NCBI GenBank assembly: GCA_949285835.1
Contig: CASEAR010000020.1
Coordinates: forward strand, 1 to 42,126
Length of the DNA: 42,126 nt
Source: an uncultured Verrucomicrobiota bacterium
GTDB lineage: Bacteria; Verrucomicrobiota; Kiritimatiellia; RFP12; UBA3636
Direction of reading: 5' to 3'
The notes beneath the pieces are model-generated. The model saw only the letters and a program-made list of their open reading frames with translations. It was not told the origin of the DNA and did no database searches. This document shows positions 7,867 to 16,642 of this stretch, in pieces. A program made the translations under genes and the position numbers. Every line of letters starts with the position of its first letter. The first letter of the stretch is position 1.

Positions 7867-9294
7867 CTACTCTCCGGCGATTTTCCTTTTGATGATTTCC
7901 GCGGCCATTTGCGGATTGGCTTTTCCCCGTGAAAGTTTCATGACCTGCCCGACAAGGTATTGGAGGGCGGGGGCTTTGCCTCCGACGTAGTCTGCGGCGA
8001 CTTTCGGGTTTTCGGCGACTACGCGCGCCGCAAATTCTTCGATGGCGCCGGTGTCGCTTACCTGTCCGAGGCCGCGCTCCTTTACGATGGCTTCGGGTTC
8101 TCCACCTTTTTCAAAGAGCTCTTCGAAGAGTTCTTTTGCGGTTGGAGTGTTTATCGACTTGGAATCCACGAGCTTGAGAAGAGAAGCGAAAGAGTCTGGA
8201 GTGAGCGGAATGTCCGAGATATCGCGTCCCGTCTGCCCGAGGAGTCGCAGCAGATCTGTCATTATCCAGTTTGAGACGGATTTCGGCGCTGCGCCGCGCT
8301 GTACGGTCTGCTCGAAAAACGCCGCCACGGGAAGCTGTGCGCACAGGACTCCGGCATCGTATTCCGGCAGAGAGTACTGCGTTTTGAAGCGTTCCCGTTT
8401 TTTTCCGGGCAGTTCCGGCAATTCGGAGCGCCATTGCTCGATTGTGCCGTCGTCGAGCATGACGGGGAGCAGATCGGGTTCGGGAAAGTAGCGGTAATCG
8501 TGGGCGTTTTCCTTCGTGCGCATAGAGAAGGTCTCGCCGCATTCGCCGTCCCACCTGCGGGTTTCCTGCACAACGGAGCCGCCGGATTTCAGGATGGCGG
8601 TCTGGCGGTCTATTTCGAATTCGAGGGCGGCGCATATGCCCTTGAAGGTGTTCATATTTTTGATTTCAACCTTGGTTCCGAGCCGGTCGGAAGTCTCGGG
8701 CCTAACGGAGACATTTACGTCGGAGCGCATATTGCCGTCCTCCAGATTGCAGTCGCTTACGCCCGCGTAAACGAGAATCTGTCGGAGTGCGGTGAGGTAC
8801 TCCATGGCGTCGGAGCTGGAGTGCATATCCGGTTCGGAGACTATTTCCATGAGCGGGGTGCCGCACCGGTTGTAATCGATTCCGCTGTGTCTGTCGTAGT
8901 GGTTGATTTTGGCGGCGTCCTCTTCCAGATGTATATGGTTTATCCTCACCCGCCTGATATTTTCTCCCTTGCCGATATCCACGCCGCCGCCGATGCACAG
9001 GGGATCTGTGTTCTGGGATATCTGGTAATTTTTGACCATGTCGGGATAGAAATAATTTTTACGGTCGAAACGGCTGTACTTGTTTATGCTGCATCCGAGC
9101 ATCAGTCCGGACATGACCGTTTTGCGGATCGCTTCTTTGTTCATGAGTGGCAAAGCGCCCGGGAGCCCCATGCACACAGGGCATACGTTGGTGTTGGGCG
9201 GGCAATCCGTGGAAAGGAGACAGCCGCAGAACATTTTAGTCCGGGTTTTGAGCTGCACATGCGTTTCCAGCCCGATGGATACGAGGTACTTCAT
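7867..9294 (-). CDS. gatB: Asp-tRNA(Asn)/Glu-tRNA(Gln) amidotransferase subunit B
   Basis: GatB binds the mischarged tRNA and activates its Asp or Glu side chain with ATP, so GatA-derived ammonia can form Asn-tRNA or Gln-tRNA. The 475-residue length is standard. The N-terminus reads SIGLETHVQL, followed by CPVCMGLPGALPLMN, the metal/ATP-site region GKNYFYPD-like RKNYFYPDMVKNYQISQ, RINHIHLEEDAAK and EDGNMRSDVNVSVR; the C-terminal YqeY-like tail ends in GKANPQMAAEIIKRKI. The frame is open upstream, but the ATG at 9294 matches the family start and overlaps the gatA stop as ATGA, showing translational coupling. Third gene of gatCAB. Confidence 0.97.
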   Translation of the reverse strand: MKYLVSIGLETHVQLKTRTKMFCGCLLSTDCPPNTNVCPVCMGLPGALPLMNKEAIRKTVMSGLMLGCSINKYSRFDRKNYFYPDMVKNYQISQNTDPLCIGGGVDIGKGENIRRVRINHIHLEEDAAKINHYDRHSGIDYNRCGTPLMEIVSEPDMHSSSDAMEYLTALRQILVYAGVSDCNLEDGNMRSDVNVSVRPETSDRLGTKVEIKNMNTFKGICAALEFEIDRQTAILKSGGSVVQETRRWDGECGETFSMRTKENAHDYRYFPEPDLLPVMLDDGTIEQWRSELPELPGKKRERFKTQYSLPEYDAGVLCAQLPVAAFFEQTVQRGAAPKSVSNWIMTDLLRLLGQTGRDISDIPLTPDSFASLLKLVDSKSINTPTAKELFEELFEKGGEPEAIVKERGLGQVSDTGAIEEFAARVVAENPKVAADYVGGKAPALQYLVGQVMKLSRGKANPQMAAEIIKRKIAGE

Positions 9295-10745
9295 AGTCCG
9301 AATTCCGTTTCGCATGCTTTTGCGGCGCGCAAGAGAACTGTTTCGCCGAAAGCGGGTCCGAGTATTTGCAGTCCGACGGGCAGTCCGTCCGCGGCGGTAC
9401 GTCCGCACGGTATTGATATCCCGCATATTCCGGCGAGGTTTGCCGGCACGGTGAAGACATCGCCCAGATACGACTTGAGCGGGTCGTTGACGGTTGAGTT
9501 AAGTTTGTACGCCGGGGTCGGGGCGACCGGAGCCATTATGACGTCGCATTCCGAAAACGCCTTTTCGAAATCGCGCCTTATGAGTGTTCTGGCCTTGAGC
9601 GCGCGGCTGTAGTACGCGTCGTAGTAACCGCTGCTCAGAACGTAGGTTCCGAGAATTATGCGCCGTTTGACTTCCTTGCCGAACCCTTCAGTGCGTGTCC
9701 TGTCGTAAAGCGACTGCAGGGAACTTCCCGCGTCTGCGCACCGTGCGCCGTACCTGATGCCGTCGAATCTGGCGAGATTGGCGGAAGCTTCTGCGGTGGC
9801 GCAGATGTAGTACACGGCGATGGCGTACCGGGTATGGGGCAGGCTTATGCGGGAGACTTGGGCTCCTGCGTTTTCGCACTTGTCTATCGCGCCGCGGACA
9901 AGGGACATGACTTCGGGGTCCGTTCCGTCCACGAAATATTCGTCCGGAACTCCGATTCTCAGGCCCTTGAGGGAAGCGCCGCGGAGTTCCGCACGGTAGT
10001 TGGGCACGGGTTTGTCGAGCACTGTCTGGTCGCGGCTGTCGGCACCCGCTATAGCGCCGAGGATGATGGCTGCGTCCTCGACGGTCTTTGTTATTGGGCC
10101 GACCTGATCGAGTGACGAAGCGAATGCGGTAACGCCGTATCTGGAAACACGTCCGTAGGATGGCTTGAGGCCAACGCATCCGCAGAAAGAGGCGGGCTGG
10201 CGTATTGATCCCCCGGTGTCGGTTCCGAGGGAGGCGAGGGCCATTCCTCCGGCCACGGCGGCGGCGGATCCGCCGCTTGACCCTCCCGGCACCCTGTCCA
10301 GCGCTGCCGGGTTGTGCGTGATTTTGAATGCGCTGTGTTCAGTGGACGTTCCCATGGCGAACTCGTCCATGTTGACGCGTCCGGCGGGTACGGCTCCCGC
10401 AGTTCGCAGTTTTGCGGTGACAGTCGCATCGTACGGCGCGATGTATCCTTTGAGGATTTTTGAAGCGCATGTGCAGGGCTGATTTTTGACGTTGAATATG
10501 TCTTTCATCGCCACGGGGATGCCCAGCAGATCGCCGCTTTCTCCGGCGCGCCGCCTGGCGTCCGCGGTTTTTGCCTCCTTCAGCGCGCCGTCTCTGTCAA
10601 CAGTGAGATACGCCCCGATGAGCCCATCCCTTTCATCGATTGCGTCAAATACGGCACGGACAAGCTCCTCGGAGGAAAATTTCCCGGCGCGCATTGCGTC
10701 CGCGGCGGCGGCTACGGTCATCCCAGATATTTCGTCAGATCTCAT
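9291..10745 (-). CDS. gatA: Asp-tRNA(Asn)/Glu-tRNA(Gln) amidotransferase subunit A
   Basis: GatA is the glutaminase that releases ammonia from glutamine for GatB. The 484 residues contain the amidase-signature Ser-cisSer-Lys triad: Lys81 in VAMKDIF, Ser156 in PGGSSGGSA and Ser180 in TDTGGSIRQPASF. The spacings (75 and 24 residues) equal those of known GatA. The ATG at 10745 begins 2 bases after the gatC stop, with a GGTGG stretch upstream inside gatC. It overlaps gatB by 4 bases. The presence of gatCAB implies that this organism makes Gln-tRNA or Asn-tRNA, or both, indirectly. Confidence 0.97.
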   Translation of the reverse strand: MRSDEISGMTVAAAADAMRAGKFSSEELVRAVFDAIDERDGLIGAYLTVDRDGALKEAKTADARRRAGESGDLLGIPVAMKDIFNVKNQPCTCASKILKGYIAPYDATVTAKLRTAGAVPAGRVNMDEFAMGTSTEHSAFKITHNPAALDRVPGGSSGGSAAAVAGGMALASLGTDTGGSIRQPASFCGCVGLKPSYGRVSRYGVTAFASSLDQVGPITKTVEDAAIILGAIAGADSRDQTVLDKPVPNYRAELRGASLKGLRIGVPDEYFVDGTDPEVMSLVRGAIDKCENAGAQVSRISLPHTRYAIAVYYICATAEASANLARFDGIRYGARCADAGSSLQSLYDRTRTEGFGKEVKRRIILGTYVLSSGYYDAYYSRALKARTLIRRDFEKAFSECDVIMAPVAPTPAYKLNSTVNDPLKSYLGDVFTVPANLAGICGISIPCGRTAADGLPVGLQILGPAFGETVLLRAAKACETEFGL

Positions 10746-10747
10746 GA

Positions 10748-11047
10748 TTATTCCACCACCTTGGGCACTTTGATTTCTCCGTTGGCCTGATCGGGCGCAT
10801 TGCGAATGACTTCATCATGCGTCAGTCCGGGCACGACGATGTCTTCGCGGAAGTTGTTCGCCACCGGCTGGCCGTACATTGTGGGCTCAATGCCGTCAAG
10901 ATCGAGCTGCCTGAGCATTTCGACGTACTCGAGTATCCTGTCCAGCTGATCCTGATACTCGGACATTTCTTCGCTGGTCATGTCGAAATGCGCCAGTTCG
11001 CATATTCTTTCCACATCCATGTGGACTGTGCCGTTTTCGTTGTCCAT
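10748..11047 (-). CDS. gatC: Asp-tRNA(Asn)/Glu-tRNA(Gln) amidotransferase subunit C
   Basis: GatC is the small subunit (99 residues) that wraps round GatA and stabilises the GatCAB complex. The sequence shows the family pattern: ERICELAHFDMTSEEM at about 13-28, a helix with QLDRILEYVEMLRQLD, GIEPT, then R.D and a C-terminal IKVPKVVE. The ATG at 11047 has GGAG 7 bases upstream; a second Met at residue 10 is a less likely start. It is the first gene of gatCAB, transcribed from the promoter at 11135-11163. Confidence 0.93.
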   Translation of the reverse strand: MDNENGTVHMDVERICELAHFDMTSEEMSEYQDQLDRILEYVEMLRQLDLDGIEPTMYGQPVANNFREDIVVPGLTHDEVIRNAPDQANGEIKVPKVVE

Positions 11048-11134
11048 GCGGAAACTCCGTTATGCCGTAGGGGCGTCCGACGCCACAGGGCAACCGCATC
11101 CGCTGCGGTCCCGTTTTTGCCATACGGAGCGGGA

Positions 11135-11163
11135 ATTATCGCATAAAAGCTCTGGTTTCGCAA
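11135..11163 (-). promoter_or_regulatory. Promoter of gatCAB
   Basis: Minus-strand TTGCGA (11158-11163) and GATAAT (11135-11140) with a 17-base spacer; the -10 box is preceded by TGC (extended -10). The leader is about 80 bases and holds GC-rich inverted repeats that I could not assign to a known RNA family. Confidence 0.65.
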
Positions 11164-11193
11164 ATTGCAAATTAAGGTGCCGGTTTGTAGGTG

Positions 11194-11222
11194 AAAAACC
11201 GCGCGGGATGTCCCGGCGCGGT
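11194..11222 (-). terminator. Rho-independent terminator after the GH10 gene
   Basis: On the minus strand a GC-rich hairpin of about 10 pairs with one bulged C and a 4-base ACAT loop is followed by five T. It lies 38 bases after the GH10 stop codon and just before the gatCAB promoter, isolating the two units. Confidence 0.85.
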
Positions 11223-11259
11223 CTGCCTCCGGCGTCTGCAACGGTGCGTGTTCCGAAGG

Positions 11260-14200
11260 TTACGGCATCTGGACAGTCAGTTCTGTTCCGCCGTCGGATA
11301 CGGACGTCTCAATGGTTCTGTTCCGGCCGTCGGGCGTCGTGACGGTTATGCGGTATTTCCCCTTGAAAACCCTTGTTTTAACGGCGCCGCTGCCGTCGGA
11401 TTTAAGCTTTTCGCGGGTCCACCAGTCGTTGAGCACGAGCTGCCTGTAAACTTTAAGCCCGGGTTTTTCAGTCCAGTCCTTGTTGTAGAGCGGGCAGTTA
11501 TTGAGCCAGTGCCGTCCGTCCCAGAATCCCCAGAAAGTGACGCTCTCCACGGATGGGTGGCTGAACGCCGCGGTGAGGACGTCACGCAGGTACATGGCCT
11601 GATGTTCTCTGTTGTCGGAGATGACGTCCAGTTCCGTTATTGCAAGCGGGACATTGTATTTGGAAAGACGGTCGAAAATCTCGAGCATTTTTTCCGGGGC
11701 GGCCGTTCCCACGCCGAGATGTCCCTGTATGCCTATGCCCTCCAGAGGGCCGCCGTACTTTATTATCTTGTCGAGATTTATTTCGAGGCTGCGCAGTTTT
11801 GTTCCGGCGATAATCTGGTTTTCGTTAAGAAAGAGTCTGGCTTCGGGCGCTAGTTTTTTTGCGAGTTTGAACCATTCGGCGGGTTCCTGCTCGCCGAGGA
11901 TTTTCATAAACTCCCAGTTGGTGGTAGGTTCGTTCATGACATCCCATTCGCGGACAAGACCTCTGGTTTGGGAAAGGATGTCCGTGATGTGGTCATTAAT
12001 TGCCTTTCTGAGGGCTTCCGGGTCGGAACGCAGAGAGGCGATTGAGTTGGGACTGCGCTTAAAACTCGGCCACACCAGCGTGTGCCCGCGTACGCCGCAT
12101 CCGTTTTCTTTTGCCCACTTTATCATCTTGAGTGTGTATTCGCGGTTCTTCTCCTGTTCCCACGAAGGCCATTTGAGGCCGTTTTCCGGCACCAGGAGGT
12201 TAAAGAGCTCCAAGAATTTTTCGCGGTATTTCCGGCTGTTCTCATCGTTGCCGGAGAATGTCCACACGTAGACGGCGGAGCCCCATCCGAACTCGTGCCT
12301 TGTCATTTCCACTTTTACATCGGCTCCGGGGACAGGCGAGCCGTCGGCGTCTTCGACCTTCACGGTCAGATCCGCTTTGCGGATTTGATCTATGCGTTTT
12401 TGCGCTTCTTTTCTCCACGGAGCGTCCTCCTCGTGTCCCCTGTAGAGCGCGGTTTCGGTTCTGGGGAGCTGTTCAGGCGGGACTTTGTTCCCGTAGTTGT
12501 AAAGGCTCAGGCCGCCGATTTCGAATATTTGCGGATCCATTCCGAACTGGAAGCTGAACGCGTATTTGCCGGCGTCGAGCGTCAATGGGGAAACTATGAC
12601 CTTCTGAAATTTTACCCATCCGTCGCCGACACGGGCCCGCGGCCTGAATTCGAAGACTTTGCTCCACGGCGCTGTGTCGAGCTGCATTGCGTTGAGGCAC
12701 GATGTCTCGGCGAATTCCGAGTCGATCTTTACTCCCCGCATCCAGTATGTGAGAAGCAGCACATCGCCTTTCCGGAGGGGTATCTGCGGATTGCCGCGAA
12801 GCTGCATATCCCACACCGCCGGAACCGGCTCTTTCACCTCAATTCGTACGGCGTCATCGAATTCGGTTCCCTCCGGTTTAAAGCGGGTTATTGAAAATTT
12901 GTCTATATTGCGGAACGGCTTTATGAAGGAGAAAGGATCGACGCCGAGCAGGCTTACGCCTTTGATCCCCGAGTACTCAGGGCCGTCTCCTTCAAACATG
13001 TACACGCTGTTGAGAAGCGTCTTGTGCGGCGAAGTGGTGGGGGAATTCTCTCTGGCCAGCTCCTCCGCCGCCGGCATAGCAGGGATGCCTCCCTGTGCCG
13101 CCGTTACCCATGCCGTGTCCAGAACGCCTTTTTTTACGGAGTAGAGGGCAATCTGAACACGCAGCTTCACCGCGCCTTCCGGCGGGGTGAACTTTTTAGA
13201 TATCACGGTCCAGCCGTCCGACGATTTGAGAAAGACGGCCGCGGACAGGAAGTCGCCTATTTTCTTGTCTTTTTCGTCCGCAAACATTGCCTGAACGGCG
13301 CCGGTCATATAGCCCTTTGCTCCACGTTCGATATTGGACCATCTGACTTTTGCGGCGATTACAACAGGTGCTCCCGGGTCGGGGATTTTTGCGAACTGCT
13401 GGAATATGACGCTGTCTCCGGGCTGTGTTACCTCAAGCCTGAGGAAGCGCGGGCAGGCGGGTTCGCCGAGTTTGGTTACGTCTCCCTGAGAGCCGGTGGA
13501 TCTGTACCAGCCGTCCGGGAGTCCGTCTCCGTTTTCATCCAGCAATGTGGGATTTGACAGGAACTGAGGGACAACCTGCGGTTCCGGCAGCGGCGGCTCA
13601 GCCGGTTTTTTGCTTTTGGCGGCGGCCGGTTTTTCCGGGAGGGTTTTTTCCCGCAGGGGTACGTTCAGGAACTCCGACGGGGTCATGAAGCGGCACCCTT
13701 TTTCCTTAAGGAACTTGACGATTTTCCCGAATTCAGCTCTCTGTTTGCCTCCCCACGAATTCGGGTGCCCCTGCAGCACTATGTACTGCAGATTCTTGCC
13801 GAACAGGTCGTAATTTTCGACAAACTTTTCGTAGTTCGGCTTCATGATGGGCACTTCGAGGTCAATGCGTCTTTCGAGGCTTCTTCTCGAGTCCGTGGTT
13901 GCGCTGGCGGGCCCGAACAGCCATGATGTAATTTCGGGTCTGGCGTCAAGGACTTTGATGGTTGACTTGTCGGTTTGGTTGAATGGACTGCCGAACGTCC
14001 GGAATTCGAATCCGAGTTTCTCTTTTGCGAGCTGCTGGGAGATTTCTATGCTTTTATACTGTTCTTCGTACGGGCGGTTGGAAAATTCCGTTACGCGGCG
14101 GCCGTTTTCCCTGGGGAATTCGTGGTGGGAATATCCGTGGAGCCAGAATTCGATATCGCCCTGACGGTTCACGTCTTTGATCCACTCGCAGAATTCGGCG

Positions 14201-14478
14201 GGGGCGGTCTCAAGGCTGTTGCATATTATGCCGAGGGACGCGTGTACGCCAAGGCTGCGCAGCATGTCGACGGTCCGCTGGAAATTGTCTGACACGGGTT
14301 TGCCGGGCGCTGCGCCTCGCGGGGTCAGATCGTCAAGCTTCAGTATTATGACCGGAGCAGCGTCCGGTTCCGGGGCTGCGGAACTTGTTTCCGGAGTCCC
14401 GGCCGCCGCAGTCATGGCGGCGGAGCAGAGTGCCGCCGCGATCATGCATAAGGATTTCATTCTTTTTGTGACAGACAT
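11260..14478 (-). CDS. Secreted fusion of polysaccharide-deacetylase-like domain, two carbohydrate-binding-like domains and GH10 glycosidase
   Basis: A 1072-residue exported enzyme. A signal peptide covers about residues 1-26. Residues 43-275 look like a CE4/NodB-type deacetylase: LKLDD at 46-50, HGYSHHE at 114-120, and QGHPNSW near 236-242. A Pro/Lys/Ala-rich linker (276-300) leads to two beta-rich regions (about 303-470 and 485-665) resembling carbohydrate-binding modules; the first opens with a calcium-loop-like DENGDGLPDGW. The GH10 domain spans about 690-1020, with acid/base Glu850 in DVMNEP and nucleophile Glu949 in ITELD. GH10 enzymes mostly cleave beta-1,4-xylan; here that is inferred. 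It follows the LamG-like gene by 31 bases and ends at a terminator. The ATG at 14478 has only a short-spaced GGAG. Confidence 0.88.
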   Translation of the reverse strand: MSVTKRMKSLCMIAAALCSAAMTAAAGTPETSSAAPEPDAAPVIILKLDDLTPRGAAPGKPVSDNFQRTVDMLRSLGVHASLGIICNSLETAPAEFCEWIKDVNRQGDIEFWLHGYSHHEFPRENGRRVTEFSNRPYEEQYKSIEISQQLAKEKLGFEFRTFGSPFNQTDKSTIKVLDARPEITSWLFGPASATTDSRRSLERRIDLEVPIMKPNYEKFVENYDLFGKNLQYIVLQGHPNSWGGKQRAEFGKIVKFLKEKGCRFMTPSEFLNVPLREKTLPEKPAAAKSKKPAEPPLPEPQVVPQFLSNPTLLDENGDGLPDGWYRSTGSQGDVTKLGEPACPRFLRLEVTQPGDSVIFQQFAKIPDPGAPVVIAAKVRWSNIERGAKGYMTGAVQAMFADEKDKKIGDFLSAAVFLKSSDGWTVISKKFTPPEGAVKLRVQIALYSVKKGVLDTAWVTAAQGGIPAMPAAEELARENSPTTSPHKTLLNSVYMFEGDGPEYSGIKGVSLLGVDPFSFIKPFRNIDKFSITRFKPEGTEFDDAVRIEVKEPVPAVWDMQLRGNPQIPLRKGDVLLLTYWMRGVKIDSEFAETSCLNAMQLDTAPWSKVFEFRPRARVGDGWVKFQKVIVSPLTLDAGKYAFSFQFGMDPQIFEIGGLSLYNYGNKVPPEQLPRTETALYRGHEEDAPWRKEAQKRIDQIRKADLTVKVEDADGSPVPGADVKVEMTRHEFGWGSAVYVWTFSGNDENSRKYREKFLELFNLLVPENGLKWPSWEQEKNREYTLKMIKWAKENGCGVRGHTLVWPSFKRSPNSIASLRSDPEALRKAINDHITDILSQTRGLVREWDVMNEPTTNWEFMKILGEQEPAEWFKLAKKLAPEARLFLNENQIIAGTKLRSLEINLDKIIKYGGPLEGIGIQGHLGVGTAAPEKMLEIFDRLSKYNVPLAITELDVISDNREHQAMYLRDVLTAAFSHPSVESVTFWGFWDGRHWLNNCPLYNKDWTEKPGLKVYRQLVLNDWWTREKLKSDGSGAVKTRVFKGKYRITVTTPDGRNRTIETSVSDGGTELTVQMP

Positions 14479-14509
14479 AGACTCCGATATCCTTTCTTTT
14501 TTTGTTCAG

Positions 14510-15283
14510 TTACTTGACAAGCACAGTTGTTCCGGAATACGGGGCCGTAGCGAGTACAACCTCCGTGAAGGTGTCCGCGAAACGTATTTCGTCGACAGTG
14601 TACGTATTGGTAAAGCCGCTGTTGTTGTTTATTGTAAGTTTGTCAAAACTCCAGTTCGAATCGTATTCCTTCACTGCGTCGGCCGACGCTGTACCGGGCT
14701 CTCCGGCGGTGATGTCCGGGTTAACCCACAGCCAAGCGGTATTGCCGCCGGCGGAAAAGTCTATCCTGAGCAGGTAAAATCTCTGTGCTGTGCCTGTTTG
14801 TATTCCTGTATCGGCTCCGTCGAGTTTTATAGTTGCCTTGTTCCGCGCCGAGCATGACACCGTGAGTACGGCGCCGTTTGTGGAGGTAGTGTCTGAAAGG
14901 AACCACGATCCGGTGGCTTTCGAGGTGTCTGACTTGTGGAACATGCTCATCCAAACGGTTCCTTCCGTCCCGGACACCTTTCTGGAAAGCGTTCTGGATA
15001 TGTCTCTGAAAAATTTGATCCGGTTCCCTGTGCTGCGGACGCCCTCTTTTGTGAGGCTGCCGGAGACGATTCTGGAATCATCGTCTTTTGACGCAAAGAA
15101 ATTGTGTTTCCATGCGCTCTCCCAGCCATAGTCCGGATATTCGTCTCCTCCGTGCAGTCCGTTCATGGATCCAATGTTGTTTGTGGAGTAGTTAAAACCT
15201 TCATAAGCTATTAAATCGGCAAGCGAAGGCACAGACAAAAATAAACACGCAGCCATGACGGCTATATATGTTTTGGTTTTCAT
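14510..15283 (-). CDS. Secreted LamG/concanavalin-like beta-sandwich protein
   Basis: A 257-residue protein with a clear signal peptide (about 1-22, ending in SLADL). The mature start AYEGFNY and the pattern of short beta strands (GTVWMSMFHKS, SWFLSD, FYLLRIDF, TAWLWVNPD, SFDKLTINN, TVDEIRFADT) resemble the LamG-like secreted proteins that are common in Lentisphaerae and Planctomycetes. The C-terminus ends in a short hydrophobic stretch without a PEP-CTERM or LPXTG signal. The ATG at 15283 has AAGGA 8 bases upstream. It is the first gene before the GH10 fusion and is divergent from the LacI regulator, suggesting a role in binding or degrading a polysaccharide outside the cell. Exact function is unknown. 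Confidence 0.75.
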   Translation of the reverse strand: MKTKTYIAVMAACLFLSVPSLADLIAYEGFNYSTNNIGSMNGLHGGDEYPDYGWESAWKHNFFASKDDDSRIVSGSLTKEGVRSTGNRIKFFRDISRTLSRKVSGTEGTVWMSMFHKSDTSKATGSWFLSDTTSTNGAVLTVSCSARNKATIKLDGADTGIQTGTAQRFYLLRIDFSAGGNTAWLWVNPDITAGEPGTASADAVKEYDSNWSFDKLTINNNSGFTNTYTVDEIRFADTFTEVVLATAPYSGTTVLVK

Positions 15284-15453
15284 TTTTGATTCCTTGTTTT
15301 GCTGTTTCAGTCTGGTTACGATAGATTTTGAGGTTTATGTTTTCTATTTAAGAGGCGGGGCATAGGTCGCTCCCGGAAATGTCATGCAGAAACTCTTATG
15401 AAACTGTTTAATGCGGCATGGAGAACTTTAATAACCCGAGTATATGACCGAAA

Positions 15454-15482
15454 TTGACAAATGTCATCATAAAGTTTACTTT
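15454..15482 (+). promoter_or_regulatory. Candidate promoter of the LacI-type regulator gene
   Basis: A consensus -35 TTGACA (15454-15459) is followed after 17 bases by a weak -10 TACTTT (15477-15482). The -35 box lies inside the palindrome TGACA-AA-TGTCA (15455-15466). Confidence 0.45.
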
Positions 15483-15493
15483 AATCGTAAAGT
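15478..15493. promoter_or_regulatory. Candidate LacI-family operator
   Basis: Perfect 16-base inverted repeat ACTTTA-ATCG-TAAAGT, overlapping the proposed -10 region and 27 bases before the regulator's start codon. An 8-base match to one half (ACTTTAAT) recurs at 15425-15432. Even-spaced palindromes of this size are typical LacI-family sites; the link to this regulator is inferred from position. Confidence 0.5.
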
Positions 15494-15519
15494 TATTTCG
15501 GGTGGATTTGTTTTGTGCC

Positions 15520-16578
15520 ATGGGAACAGAAGAAGTCAGGATGCGTGATATTGCCGAGGCGGCCGGTGTGTCTGTGAACGCCGTATCTCTGGCGCTCAGG
15601 GGGCGCCGCGGAGTGTCGTCCGGCACACGTGATAGGATAGCTGCAATTGCGGCGGACATGGGCTACAGGGTCAATCCGCTGGTGTCCGCGCTGATGGCGA
15701 GCCGGAAAAAGTCGAGAGAAAACAAGGATACGGGGCTGAGTCTAGGGTATGTGACGTCGAATCATCGCCGTAACGATTGGAAGGAGTATGAGTCGCTTGT
15801 ACGGTATTACGATGGGGCGCGGCAGAGGGCGGCTGCGCTCGGGTACAGGCTGGAGCTTTACTGGTATCTGGATCCCGGGACAAATCCGGCGCGGCTCCTG
15901 CGCATACTCAGGACGCGGAATGTGCAGGGACTGATTTTCGCTCCGGCTCCGCGCCCGGATTTTTCCGTTGAGCTTGACTGCGGGGAATTCTCGTGCGTTC
16001 ATCTTGAGACGTCTATTTCCAATCCGCCGTTTCACAGGATTGTCCCGGATCAGAGGCATGCCGTATGTGAGACTATACGGCATGTTAAAAGTCTGGGGTA
16101 TTCCCGGATAGGTCTGGTTTTGCGTGAATATTCGGACAGAAGAGCGGATTTGACATGGACGTCGTCATTTGCGGCGTACCACAGGATGTGGGACGCGGGC
16201 ACGTGGATTCCGCCGCTTATAATGCCGGATGTGGACAGAAATTCGGAGACAAACCATGCGGAATTTATTTTGTGGTACAAGAGATACTCTCCAGATGTGG
16301 TAGTCACTCTGGACACGGCTGTTTACCGCTGGATGCTGGACATGGGGCTTGACATACCGCAGGACGCCGGGCTTGCGTTCCTGGAGCTTCCGCGGTCCAT
16401 TTCATGGGCGTGCGGAATCGACCGGGGAGGTGAGAGGATCGGGGCAGCGGCGGCTGATCTGGTGGTTTCCATGATAAACCGCAACGAGAGAGGTGTTCCG
16501 GAGACGGACAACATGACCCAGATAAAAGGGGTATGGGCGGACGGTGGCTCCCTCAGGACGCAACGTGCCCGGCGCTGA
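15520..16578 (+). CDS. LacI-family transcriptional regulator
   Basis: A 352-residue DNA-binding regulator. The N-terminal helix-turn-helix and hinge helix read MRDIAEAAGVSVNAVSLALRG followed by GVSSGTRDRIAAIAADMGYRVNPL, the standard LacI pattern. The remainder is a periplasmic-binding-protein-like effector domain (strands GLSLGYVTS, GLIFAP, YSRIGLVL, DVVVTLD, GLAFLEL). Two starts are possible: ATG at 15520, or ATG at 15541 that begins directly at the helix-turn-helix; neither has a strong ribosome site. It is divergent from the LamG-like and GH10 genes and probably controls them in response to a sugar, with a candidate operator in front of its own gene. The ligand is unknown. Confidence 0.9.
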   Translation: MGTEEVRMRDIAEAAGVSVNAVSLALRGRRGVSSGTRDRIAAIAADMGYRVNPLVSALMASRKKSRENKDTGLSLGYVTSNHRRNDWKEYESLVRYYDGARQRAAALGYRLELYWYLDPGTNPARLLRILRTRNVQGLIFAPAPRPDFSVELDCGEFSCVHLETSISNPPFHRIVPDQRHAVCETIRHVKSLGYSRIGLVLREYSDRRADLTWTSSFAAYHRMWDAGTWIPPLIMPDVDRNSETNHAEFILWYKRYSPDVVVTLDTAVYRWMLDMGLDIPQDAGLAFLELPRSISWACGIDRGGERIGAAAADLVVSMINRNERGVPETDNMTQIKGVWADGGSLRTQRARR

Positions 16579-16606
16579 CCTGAGCATGCCGCAAGCGGCG
16601 GATTTG

Positions 16607-16635
16607 TTGCCTTTTGCCAACTCATGGGGTATACT
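16607..16635 (+). promoter_or_regulatory. Promoter of metXW, predicted to give a leaderless mRNA
   Basis: TTGCCT (16607-16612) and TATACT (16630-16635) with a 17-base spacer. The expected start falls at about 16642-16643, on the ATG itself, and no ribosome site precedes that ATG. Confidence 0.6.
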
Positions 16636-16642
16636 CGCACGC

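Noticed and set aside
8434..9612. A 392-codon plus-strand frame opposite gatB and gatA
   Set aside because: Shadow frame; the minus-strand genes are certain and the product has no family pattern.
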